A stretch of 64,000 nt of DNA from DASQZT01 sp963728965 (GTDB lineage: Bacteria > Acidobacteriota > Terriglobia > Bryobacterales > Bryobacteraceae). The notes beneath the pieces were generated by a model. That model was not told the origin of the DNA and ran no database searches. It worked only from the letters and a program-made list of their open reading frames with translations. The stretch is from assembly GCA_963728965.1 (NCBI GenBank), contig CAVSMH010000008.1:186001-250000 (forward strand), written 5' to 3'. The translations under genes and the position numbers were made by a program. Position 1 is the stretch's first letter. Each line of letters begins with the position of its first letter. Of this stretch, positions 1 through 7,603 are shown piece after piece.

Positions 1-1134
1 GCCGATTTTCAGGTTGGTTTGCAGGTACTGCGCGGCGATATTGATGCGGCGGTCGGAGAACACGGCGTTGATGCCCGAAAGCACGCCCGGCTGGTTGCGG
101 TGGATGTGGAGCAGGCGGTGCTTGCCGGGATGCTCGGGCAGCGAGACTTCCGGAAAATTCACCGCGCTGAGCGTGGAGCCGTTATTGCTGTACCTGATCA
201 GCTTCTCGGCCACTTCGGTGCCGATGCTCTCCTGCGCTTCTTCGGTGCTGCCGCCGATGTGCGGCGTCAACAGCACGTTGTCGAATTCGCGCAAGGGCGA
301 CAGGAACTCCTCGGCCGCGCTGCGGGGCTCCTCCGGAAATACGTCGATCGCCGCTCCGGCCAGGTGCTTCGAGCGAAGCGCTTCCGCCAGCGCCGCGATA
401 TCCACCACGGAGCCCCGCGAAGCGTTGATCAGGTGCGCACCCTTGTGCATGCGGGCCAGTTGCTCCGCCGCGATCATTCCGCGCGTTTGCGGCGTTTCCG
501 GCACGTGCAGGCTGACCACGTCGGCAGCGCCCAGCAGGACGTCGAGCGAAGACACGGAACGCGCGTTGCCGAGCGCCAGTTTTTTCTCGATATCGAAGAA
601 GAGCACCTGCATGCCGATCGCTTCGGCGAGCACGCTGAGCTGCGAGCCGATGTGTCCGTACCCCACGATGCCCAGACAACGCCCGCGCGCCTCGTGCGCG
701 CCGGTGGCCGTCTTGACCCAGCCGCCGCGGCGCGCCGCCAAGCTTCGTTGCGGGATGCCGCGCAGCAGCAACACGGCTTCGGCCAGCACCAGTTCGGCGA
801 CGCTGCGGGTATTCGAAAACGGCGCGTTGAACACCGGTATGCCGCGCTCCTGGGCGGCGTCCAGATCGATCTGGTTGACGCCGATGCAAAACGCACCCAC
901 ACCTACCAGGCGGGTGGCACGTTCGAAGAAGGTCGGCGTGAGATGCGTCCCCGAGCGAATGCCGACGAAGAACGCATCGTGCGCCGCCGCTGCCAACTGG
1001 TCCTCGGGCAGCGATTTGGCGTGGTACTCCACATTGCTGTATCCATCGTTCCGGAACGTATCGACGGCGCTCTGGTGAATGCCCTCCAGCAGCAGGATCT
1101 TGATCTTGTCCTTATCGAGTGAAGTGGCGGTCAT
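1..1134 (-). CDS. serA: D-3-phosphoglycerate dehydrogenase, C-terminus cut by window edge
   Basis: It oxidises 3-phosphoglycerate with NAD+, the first step of serine synthesis, in the cytoplasm. 378 codons are visible from the ATG at 1134, and the frame is still open at base 1. Visible signs are the NAD-binding fold (GYGHIGSQ region), the catalytic Arg in NASRGSVVD, the Glu in DVFPEEP and the His in LTPHIGGST. A C-terminal ACT-like segment follows (HRNQPGVLSGINAVF). The ACT tail directly after the catalytic domain matches the short E. coli-type SerA (about 410 residues), so roughly 30 residues are probably missing. The family call is firm; the precise 2-hydroxyacid substrate rests on the ACT domain. 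The gene is divergent from the next one. Confidence 0.9.
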   Translation of the reverse strand, partial: MTATSLDKDKIKILLLEGIHQSAVDTFRNDGYSNVEYHAKSLPEDQLAAAAHDAFFVGIRSGTHLTPTFFERATRLVGVGAFCIGVNQIDLDAAQERGIPVFNAPFSNTRSVAELVLAEAVLLLRGIPQRSLAARRGGWVKTATGAHEARGRCLGIVGYGHIGSQLSVLAEAIGMQVLFFDIEKKLALGNARSVSSLDVLLGAADVVSLHVPETPQTRGMIAAEQLARMHKGAHLINASRGSVVDIAALAEALRSKHLAGAAIDVFPEEPRSAAEEFLSPLREFDNVLLTPHIGGSTEEAQESIGTEVAEKLIRYSNNGSTLSAVNFPEVSLPEHPGKHRLLHIHRNQPGVLSGINAVFSDRRINIAAQYLQTNLKIG

Positions 1135-1209
1135 GGGAGAGCCCGAATTCCCATGATACAGGTGGCAGCCGCGCTTTCCGCCGGCCGGCAATCAGGCCAT
1201 AATTGGTCG

Positions 1210-2220
1210 ATGCCGCACAAACTCGTCTCGCTGGCCGTGTTCGCCGCCGGAATCCTCGTGGCCGCCGGTCCGCCGGCCGCGCAAATCTCCAACGGACTCG
1301 TTCAGGTCAAAGTGTACTTGCCGGATGGCCGGTCCGGTTACTATCGCGGCACGCGCTTCGATTGGTCCGGCGTGATCTACAGCCTGGTCTACCAGGGACA
1401 TCAATACTACGGGCCCTGGTTCGACCGGACCGATCCGTCGGTCCGCGATTTTGTGTACCGCGAGGGGGCGATCGTCGCTGGACCCGCGAGTGCCATCACC
1501 GGCCCCGTCGACGAGTTTGGCGCGCTCGGCTGGGATGCCGCCAAAACCGGCGGCAGCTTCGTCAAGATCGGAGTCGGCGCCCTGCGCAAGCCGGAAGACG
1601 GCCGGTACGACCACTACCGTCTCTACGAAATCGCCAAGCCCGGCAAGTGGTCGGTCCGCGCAACGGCGGACTCAGTAGAGTTCACCCACCAACTATCGGA
1701 CCCGTCCTCGGGCTACGGGTACGTGTATCGCAAGATCATCCGGCTGACCCGGGGCAAGCCGGGAATGCTGCTGGAGCACAGCCTCAAGAACACCGGCGGC
1801 ACTGCCATCCGAACCAACGTCTACAATCACAACTTTCTGGTACTCGACCAACAGCCGCCAGGCGCGGGGCTGACGATCCAGGTGCCGTTCCAGATTCAGA
1901 GCGCCAGGCCTCCCAATCCGGAACTCGCCCAGATTCGCGGCAACCGCATCGTTTATTTGAAGGCGCTGCAGGATCGCGACCTGGTCACCACGCCGATCGC
2001 GGGTTTCGGCGATACGGCTGCCGACTACGACATCCGAATCGACAACAGCAGGCTGGGCGCGGGCATGCAGATTGTGGGCGATCGGCCGCTCTCGAACGCG
2101 TCGCTGTGGTCGATTCGGACCGTGGTTGGGGTGGAGCCTTTCGTCGCCATCGCCATCGAGCCAGGGGGCGAGTTCAACTGGAAGACTACCTACACGTATT
2201 CCGCCGCGCGGGCGCGGTGA
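1210..2220 (+). CDS. Exported protein, possibly galactose-mutarotase-like fold
   Basis: A 336-residue exported protein. I chose the ATG at 1210 because it opens directly into a signal peptide (MPHKLVSLAVFAAGILVAAG); an in-frame ATG at 1153 would add 19 hydrophilic residues. The body is beta-rich, with segments such as EFTHQLSDPSSGYGYVYRK and NVYNHNFLVLDQ. These recall aldose-1-epimerase-like sugar-binding folds, where a conserved His sits in a similar loop. No enzyme activity can be assigned. It stands alone between the divergent serA and the convergent deacetylase gene, whose stop lies 17 bp away. Confidence 0.6.
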   Translation: MPHKLVSLAVFAAGILVAAGPPAAQISNGLVQVKVYLPDGRSGYYRGTRFDWSGVIYSLVYQGHQYYGPWFDRTDPSVRDFVYREGAIVAGPASAITGPVDEFGALGWDAAKTGGSFVKIGVGALRKPEDGRYDHYRLYEIAKPGKWSVRATADSVEFTHQLSDPSSGYGYVYRKIIRLTRGKPGMLLEHSLKNTGGTAIRTNVYNHNFLVLDQQPPGAGLTIQVPFQIQSARPPNPELAQIRGNRIVYLKALQDRDLVTTPIAGFGDTAADYDIRIDNSRLGAGMQIVGDRPLSNASLWSIRTVVGVEPFVAIAIEPGGEFNWKTTYTYSAARAR

Positions 2221-2236
2221 CCGGGGGCGGCGGGCT

Positions 2237-3370
2237 TCAGTTCGTTCCTCCCGATGCCGCGCCCGCCGCCGATCCATACACAAAAAGCGAGAAAGCGCTG
2301 TTCGGATCGCTCGGCCCGCCGTTGCCCGCCAGCACGGTGCCGGCCCCCAGTGTCAGAAAGTCACCGGTGAAGGTGCGGAACACGCTGGCGTTCCCGCAGG
2401 GCGCGGCCTCAAAGGCCTCCCACGGCCCGATTTCGGTGGCAGTGGCCGTCACGGGATTGCCGCCCGTATCCTCGACCGAAAAGTAGTGTCCGCTCGGCGC
2501 CTGGAAGGCGAAGCGGTTCGCGCCCAACGAGATCGCGGTGAGCCTCTCCCACGAATCCGGGGCCACTCCACACACCAGGATCTCTCTTCCTCCGCTGCCC
2601 TGGGGCGAGATGTACATCCGGTTCGCTCCCCGCAAGGCGACGCCCGGCGGCGGCGTGGCGCAGGCCGCGATTTCGGCCACCCTATCCACGCGCGCCAGCT
2701 TGAAGCCGGCGGCCTTGAGCTGCGGGACCAGGGCCTGCGCCAGCGAGTAGCCCCGGTTCTTCCGCTGCAACGGACCGCTATTGGCGGTGCTGTCATGCAT
2801 CAGGATGATGCCTTTGCGGAGGACGTTGATCTCGTCCATATACTGTTGTGCCGCATCCTGCGGTTCCACGTCATTCAGCCATTTGTCCCAATCCGTGGTT
2901 TCGTTGTCCCAGTGGATCGGGCCGAAGCTGGTATGGCAGGTGATAAAGTCGGCATTCATCGCGCGCGCCACGGCGGGCGACCATTGTCCGTACGGCGCGC
3001 GGAAGTAGATCGGAGGGGTGGCGTCCTGCGGCATTAGGGCGCACGTCAAGGCCATCTGGCGCACCACGTCGCCATTGGACTGGAGTAACTCGTCCAGGCC
3101 CAGATGGTCGTACGTATGGCAGCCCACCTGGTGGCCCAGTGCGCTCATTTCCGCGGCGACCGCGGCATAGGTCTGGAGTTGGCGGCCCACCATGAAGAAC
3201 GTCGCCTCCACTCCTTCCGAAGCCAGGTATTGCGCCAGCTCGAGGGAGTGTGGCCCAGGTTCGGTGGGCGCGGAATCGGATTGGCAGGGGCCGTCGTCGA
3301 ACGTCAGGCAGATGGTGTTGTCCGGGAAGTTGGGGGTGCTGTGTGCGGAGAATGTAGTTTCGAAGAGCAT
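2237..3370 (-). CDS. NodB-type polysaccharide deacetylase with C-terminal trefoil-like domain
   Basis: It likely removes N- or O-acetyl groups from a polysaccharide in a metal-dependent reaction (carbohydrate esterase family 4). The start at 3370 is fixed by an AGGAGG just upstream; the frame is open further but reads as non-coding. NodB motifs are in order: TFDDGP (catalytic and metal Asp), HTYDH (metal His pair), RAPYGQ and ILMHDS. About 110 residues follow the catalytic domain, with FAFQAPSGHYFSVED-like strands that resemble fascin or trefoil repeats, perhaps for substrate binding. No signal peptide is visible at this start, which is odd for a wall- or glycan-acting enzyme. It lies just downstream of the Cpx-like kinase gene on the same strand (52 bp gap). 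Confidence 0.85.
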   Translation of the reverse strand: MLFETTFSAHSTPNFPDNTICLTFDDGPCQSDSAPTEPGPHSLELAQYLASEGVEATFFMVGRQLQTYAAVAAEMSALGHQVGCHTYDHLGLDELLQSNGDVVRQMALTCALMPQDATPPIYFRAPYGQWSPAVARAMNADFITCHTSFGPIHWDNETTDWDKWLNDVEPQDAAQQYMDEINVLRKGIILMHDSTANSGPLQRKNRGYSLAQALVPQLKAAGFKLARVDRVAEIAACATPPPGVALRGANRMYISPQGSGGREILVCGVAPDSWERLTAISLGANRFAFQAPSGHYFSVEDTGGNPVTATATEIGPWEAFEAAPCGNASVFRTFTGDFLTLGAGTVLAGNGGPSDPNSAFSLFVYGSAAGAASGGTN

Positions 3371-3422
3371 CGGACCTCCTTCGCGAGCGCGGAAGGGGCT
3401 CGCCTCATGGAGGCCGATTCTA

Positions 3423-4751
3423 TCAGGAAACGGGCCACGTTCGTTCGCCCGTTCCCACCGGCAGCGCGATCTCCACTTCGAGCCCCGGCTCCGCGTTTCT
3501 CGCCCGTATGGTGCCCTTGTGCAATTCCACCGCCCGGCGGGCAATTGAAAGCCCGAGCCCGACTCCGCCGCTGGTGCGATTCCGGTCGCTATCCACGCGG
3601 TAGAAAGCGTCGAAGAGGCGCGGCAAGGCTTCGTCCGGCACGCCCGGGCCGTGGTCGCGCACATCCAGCACGGCGCTGCCGTTATTGCGGGCCAGGGAAA
3701 CTTCCACCGACGTCTCGGGGGGCGAATAGCGGATCGCGTTGCGCACCACGTTCTCCACCGCCCGCCGCAGCAGTTCCGGATCGCCTTCCACGGTTACCGG
3801 CTCGCGGTTTTCGAATTTCACCGCGCAGCCGTGTTTGGCGGCTTCGATGCCGGAATCGTCCACCACCTGCTGTACCACTCCGTCGAGGCGCACGGCATCG
3901 CGGCGCAGCGAATTCGGATCGCCCTCGGCCCGCGTGACCTGGAGTAACTGCGCTACCAGCGCGTTCAGCCGCTCCGACTCTTTCTGAATCCGGTTGAGGT
4001 GCGGCTCCAGGTTGTCGCCCGACCGCGCCAGTTCCACCGCCACACCTAGCCGCGCCAGCGGCGACCGCAATTCGTGCGAGACGTCGAGCAGGAGCCGGCG
4101 CTCAGCCGCCAGCAGCGTCTCGATGCGTCCGGCCATGCGGTCGAACGTGCGCGCCAGTTGGCCCAACTCGTCGCGGCGGGTGGAGCCGACCCGCGCCGAA
4201 AGATCGCCGCGTCCGAACCGCTCCACCGCCCTTTGCAGGGCGCGCACAGGCGAAGTCAGGTGCAGGGCCAGCCAGTAGCACAACAGCACCGCGGCCGCCA
4301 TCATGAACAGGTGTTCCGGCATGAGGAACCACGACCCGGGTCTCTGCCGCGGCACGATGAAGAAGAACCAATACTTGCCGTCGTCGGCATGCCGGGCCAC
4401 CATGGAAGGGCTCACCCACATCAATGGCAGCGCGGCCCGGCGACGGGCCCGCCGGATCAGGTCGGAGTAATCGTGGTTGGTGAGCACATCACGCCCGGCC
4501 TCATCGGTGAGGATGCCCCTGGCGCCGTAGATCTTCCCCAGGTTCTCCAGGAATAACTGCAAAGCGGGCCTACCGCCGGTTTCATAGGCGGCGCGCGCCT
4601 CCTCCAGTTGAAACGTTACCAGCCGCCCGCCGGGCGATCCGCGATCCGTATTCTGGTTCACGCTGAGCGCGGTGATGAACGCCGAACCTACCACGAAAAT
4701 GGCCAGTGTGAACCAGAACCAAAGCAGGATCTTGGCAAACAGCGTTCTCAT
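3423..4751 (-). CDS. cpxA: CpxA-like envelope-stress sensor histidine kinase
   Basis: A 442-residue inner-membrane kinase. TM1 is at about residues 7-28, a periplasmic sensor at about 31-147, TM2 at about 148-165, then HAMP, then HisKA with phosphoacceptor H226 in DVSHELRSPLARL. The HATPase domain has DHGPGVP and GVGLGLSI boxes. Layout, length (E. coli CpxA has 457 residues) and the HAMP/HisKA sequence resemble CpxA closely. The gene overlaps the response regulator by 4 bp (ATGA), so the two are co-transcribed and probably translationally coupled. The sensor region does not let me name a signal. The Cpx assignment is strengthened by the partner regulator, the LTxxQ protein across the promoter and the GTAAA-type sites between them. 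Confidence 0.85.
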   Translation of the reverse strand: MRTLFAKILLWFWFTLAIFVVGSAFITALSVNQNTDRGSPGGRLVTFQLEEARAAYETGGRPALQLFLENLGKIYGARGILTDEAGRDVLTNHDYSDLIRRARRRAALPLMWVSPSMVARHADDGKYWFFFIVPRQRPGSWFLMPEHLFMMAAAVLLCYWLALHLTSPVRALQRAVERFGRGDLSARVGSTRRDELGQLARTFDRMAGRIETLLAAERRLLLDVSHELRSPLARLGVAVELARSGDNLEPHLNRIQKESERLNALVAQLLQVTRAEGDPNSLRRDAVRLDGVVQQVVDDSGIEAAKHGCAVKFENREPVTVEGDPELLRRAVENVVRNAIRYSPPETSVEVSLARNNGSAVLDVRDHGPGVPDEALPRLFDAFYRVDSDRNRTSGGVGLGLSIARRAVELHKGTIRARNAEPGLEVEIALPVGTGERTWPVS

Positions 4752-5440
4752 TCCGGGGCGGAATCCTCGGGCGTGCGTGCGAACTGATAGCCCACGCCCC
4801 GAATGGTTTTGATCAGCGACTCTCCGCGCTCCAGTTTCTTGCGGATATGGCTGATGTGCATATCAATGGACCGGTCGAATGGTGTGGCCTTGCGGTTGTA
4901 GAAGTTCTCCATCAGGGCATCGCGCGACAGCACGCGTCCGGCCGAGCGCATGAGCAGCTCGAGAATGTCGAATTCGAACGTGGTGAGATCGACCGGCTTG
5001 CCGCCCGAGAAGACCTGGCGCGTGCCGGGATCGAGCGCTATGCCGTTCACTTCCAGCCGCCCGGTATTGTTCGCGGGGCGCGGCTCGTAGCGGCGCAGGA
5101 CGGCGCGGATGCGCGCCGCCAGTTCGCGCGGGTTGAACGGTTTGGGCAAATAGTCGTCGGCCCCCAATTCGAGCCCGACAATGCGGTCCACATCTTCGCC
5201 ACGCGCGGTCAGCATAATGACCGGCACCTTGCTCGTCTGGCGGATACGCCGCAGGATTTCAAACCCGTCCAGGCCCGGAAGCATGACGTCGAGCACCACC
5301 AGGTCCACCCCCGGCTGTACCGCTTTTTCGAGGCCGCGGGTACCCTCGTGCTCGCAGGCTACCGTGAATCCTTCGCGGGAGAGGAACTCTCCCAGCAGGG
5401 AACACAGCTCCGCGTCGTCATCGACCAACAGGAGGTGCAC
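4748..5440 (-). CDS. cpxR: CpxR-like OmpR-family response regulator
   Basis: A 230-residue regulator, almost exactly the length of E. coli CpxR (232). The receiver domain has the acidic pocket D7-D9, phosphoacceptor D51 (VVLDVMLPG), conserved T in MLTARG and K in LPKPFN. The C-terminal winged helix carries the usual DMHISHIRKKLE recognition region and ends in IRTIRGVGYQFA. It should bind DNA as a dimer at direct repeats. A pair GTAAG-N5-GTAAA lies 35 bp upstream of its start, which is the E. coli CpxR box arrangement, so autoregulation is likely. Its start overlaps nothing upstream; the cognate kinase follows with a 4-bp overlap. Confidence 0.88.
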   Translation of the reverse strand: MHLLLVDDDAELCSLLGEFLSREGFTVACEHEGTRGLEKAVQPGVDLVVLDVMLPGLDGFEILRRIRQTSKVPVIMLTARGEDVDRIVGLELGADDYLPKPFNPRELAARIRAVLRRYEPRPANNTGRLEVNGIALDPGTRQVFSGGKPVDLTTFEFDILELLMRSAGRVLSRDALMENFYNRKATPFDRSIDMHISHIRKKLERGESLIKTIRGVGYQFARTPEDSAPE

Positions 5441-5474
5441 GGCTAAAATTTACCACGCCCGCGAGGGGGCGAAG

Positions 5475-5489
5475 GTAAGAGTTCGTAAA
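5475..5489 (+). promoter_or_regulatory. CpxR-box-like direct repeat GTAAG-N5-GTAAA
   Basis: GTAAG at 5475-5479 and GTAAA at 5485-5489 are separated by 5 bases (AGTTC). The known E. coli CpxR box is GTAAA repeated with a 4-5 base gap, so one of ten positions differs. It lies in the gap between the divergent cpxR-like gene and the LTxxQ protein gene, where a site serving both directions would be expected. Function is inferred. Confidence 0.5.
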
Positions 5490-5538
5490 CGCGCGCAACC
5501 AGGATCACAAAGTCGGGTTTGACACACTGAAGGCACGA

Positions 5539-5588
5539 TTTACGCGGATTTACCGGGAAAACACACCGGATTTACGGTAGGCCTTTAC
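5539..5588 (-). promoter_or_regulatory. Array of four TTTAC repeats (GTAAA on the minus strand)
   Basis: TTTAC occurs at 5539-5543, 5549-5553, 5571-5575 and 5584-5588, all in the same orientation. The first two are spaced exactly as in a CpxR box read on the minus strand (TTTAC-N5-TTTAC). The others are about two and three helical turns on. The array lies directly before the ribosome-binding region of the LTxxQ gene. Probable regulator sites for the Cpx-like pair; unproven. Confidence 0.45.
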
Positions 5589-5614
5589 GATCGAAATCGA
5601 GAGGTACCAGCACT

Positions 5615-6112
5615 ATGAAAAATCATTGGATGCAACTCGCAACAGCAACCGCACTCGCCGCCGGAATGGCCCTCGCGCAGACTCCGGCACCGGCACCCCC
5701 CCAGGCGGGTCAGGGCAGGCCGGGCATGATGGGGCACGGCATGATGGCTCGCGGCATGGGGCGCGGCATGATGCGCCAGCGCCTGATGCAGGCGCTGAAC
5801 CTGACCGATGCCCAGAAGCAGCAGGCCAAGGCCATCTTCCAGGAGGCACGACAGAACGCCCAGCCGCTTGCGCAGCAGTTGAAAGACAACCGCACCGCGC
5901 TGGCTGCTGCGGTGAAGGCCAACGACACGGCCCAAATCCAAAGCCTGTCGGTCCAGCAGGGCACGCTGAGGGGACAAATGCTGGCCATCCACTCCGAGGC
6001 CATGGCCAAGTTCTACGGCACGCTCACACCCGACCAGAAGGCCAAGGCGGACCAACTGCAGCAGAAGATCCGCCAGCGGATGGAGCAGCGCTTCGGCAAC
6101 CAGAACGGCTGA
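5615..6112 (+). CDS. Spy/CpxP-like periplasmic LTxxQ-motif protein
   Basis: A 165-residue exported protein. The signal peptide covers about residues 1-21 (ends ALAQ). A Gly/Met/His/Arg-rich stretch follows (GMMGHGMMARGMGRGMM), then a helical domain with two LTxxQ motifs, LTDAQ and LTPDQ. In Gamma-proteobacteria, CpxP and Spy share this double motif. They act as periplasmic chaperones, and CpxP also restrains CpxA. Divergence from cpxR/cpxA copies the enterobacterial cpxP-cpxRA layout. The Met/His-rich segment could bind metal such as copper, which is inference. GAGAGG about 10 bases before the ATG is the likely ribosome-binding site. Confidence 0.8.
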   Translation: MKNHWMQLATATALAAGMALAQTPAPAPPQAGQGRPGMMGHGMMARGMGRGMMRQRLMQALNLTDAQKQQAKAIFQEARQNAQPLAQQLKDNRTALAAAVKANDTAQIQSLSVQQGTLRGQMLAIHSEAMAKFYGTLTPDQKAKADQLQQKIRQRMEQRFGNQNG

Positions 6113-6122
6113 GGCTCGTTCG

Positions 6123-6151
6123 GCGGGGGCGGGCCTAAGCACTGCCCCCGC
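6123..6151. terminator. GC-rich hairpin after the LTxxQ gene
   Basis: GCGGGGGC at 6123-6130 pairs perfectly with GCCCCCGC at 6144-6151, with a 13-base loop. It begins 10 bases after the stop codon of the LTxxQ gene and sits between that gene and the convergent M16 genes. No T-run follows on either strand, so it is only a weak terminator candidate. Confidence 0.35.
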
Positions 6152-6247
6152 AGAGCTTCCGCCGCGGCTTTATTTTAGAATCATACACTTGCGGATCATC
6201 CGTGGCCCGAGTGAGGCCTACGGAAGGCTTTACAACGAGCGCTGAGA

Positions 6248-7603
6248 TTAGTGGTAAGGCTTCAATCCCTCTTCTACCTTGGCTTTGTCACCCACCACCA
6301 CAATGCTCATGTGCGCTGGATTCAGGTACTGCTCGGCCATGCGTTGCACGTCCGAGCGCGTGACCGCATGGACCTTCTGTACATAGGTCCGGATGTAAGC
6401 GTCCGTCAGCTCCTGCTGATCCACAAAGCCGAACTGGGCGGCAATTCCACCGGGAGATGAGTTTTGCAGAACGTAGAGGCCGCCAAGGTAGTTTTGTATT
6501 CCTTGCAACTCTTCGTCCGCCGGCGGCTCCTTGCGCAGACGTTCGATTTCGGCGAAGATCTCTTTCAACGACTCGGCAGTCACCTTGGTAGTCACGTCCG
6601 CCTGCTCGGTCCAAAGGGCGGTGTGGTAGTGGACCTGCACCTGGCTGAAGGGCGAATACGTGTAGCCTTTCTGTTCGCGAATGTTGGCGGTGATGCGCGA
6701 GCCGAAAGAACCGCCCAGCAGGGCATCGGTGACCTGCATGGCCAGGTAGTCGGGATGCGACGGTTGCGCGGCAATCGGCAGACCTACCCGCAGGGTGGAT
6801 TGTTCCGCTCCCGGCCGGTCGATCAAAGAGAACCGCCGTTTGGCTTCGACTTTGGGAATATTCCGCGCCACCGCCGGCCCTTCGGTCCAATCCTGCCATG
6901 CCTCGGCGATGGCTTTCCTAATCGATGGATCGAACCGTCCCACGATGTACAGATGGGTGCGCCTGGCTCCCGCATTGGCCGCGTAGAACTTGCGAACATC
7001 TTCGAGCGAATACCCCTTCAGTTGTGTTTCCGAAGGGTAATAGCGGGCATACGGATGCTCGCCGTAGATGAGGCGGGCGTACTCCTCGCTGGCCAGCGCT
7101 TGCGGACTGCTTCGCGCCACCACTACCCGGCGCAGCAGGTTGGCGCGATTGCGCTCCAGTTCGGATGCCGGAAAGGTGGGGTGCTGCCACACTTCGGCCA
7201 CCAGTTTCACGGCATCGGAAGCAAAGTCCCCCAGCGCATTCACGCTCACCGTGGTAGCGTCCAGTCCGGCGCTCACGTTCAATTGCCCGCCCATGCCGGC
7301 GGCGGCTTCGGCCAGTTGCGGCCCGGTCCGTTTCCCGGCGCCTTCCTTCATCAACGCCGCCATCAGGTCGGCCAGCCAGACCTGCTTGTCGGTCTCGTTC
7401 AAATTGCCGAAGGTCGCAATCGCCCGCACTGTCACCAGCGGCACCGTTCCGTACGGGACCAGGCTCACCTTCATGCCGTTCTTCAGGGTGTAAGTTTCGC
7501 GCACCGGCACGTTGAACGGTTTCGCGGCGAAGCCCGGGGGCGGCGTCTCCCTGGTCTGCGCGTGCAGGGCTCCAAGGGCGAGCAGACATACCAGCGGTTT
7601 CAT
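6248..7603 (-). CDS. M16-family peptidase, non-catalytic partner
   Basis: A 451-residue exported M16 (pitrilysin/insulinase) homologue with a short signal peptide (MKPLVCLLALGALHAQ). The inverted zinc motif HxxEH is absent: the aligned place reads WLADLMAALM after the conserved NGMKVSLVP strand. The C-terminal half keeps M16 features such as the ALLGGSFGSRI and REQKGYTYS regions. In processing-peptidase-like pairs one subunit is catalytic and the other binds substrate, and this looks like the latter. Its start overlaps the stop of the catalytic partner by 4 bp, so both are made from one transcript, presumably for a periplasmic heterodimer. Confidence 0.85.
   Translation of the reverse strand: MKPLVCLLALGALHAQTRETPPPGFAAKPFNVPVRETYTLKNGMKVSLVPYGTVPLVTVRAIATFGNLNETDKQVWLADLMAALMKEGAGKRTGPQLAEAAAGMGGQLNVSAGLDATTVSVNALGDFASDAVKLVAEVWQHPTFPASELERNRANLLRRVVVARSSPQALASEEYARLIYGEHPYARYYPSETQLKGYSLEDVRKFYAANAGARRTHLYIVGRFDPSIRKAIAEAWQDWTEGPAVARNIPKVEAKRRFSLIDRPGAEQSTLRVGLPIAAQPSHPDYLAMQVTDALLGGSFGSRITANIREQKGYTYSPFSQVQVHYHTALWTEQADVTTKVTAESLKEIFAEIERLRKEPPADEELQGIQNYLGGLYVLQNSSPGGIAAQFGFVDQQELTDAYIRTYVQKVHAVTRSDVQRMAEQYLNPAHMSIVVVGDKAKVEEGLKPYH

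Noticed and set aside
6123..6151. Strong rho-independent terminator
   Set aside because: The stem is strong but no T-run follows on either strand; kept only as a weak hairpin.
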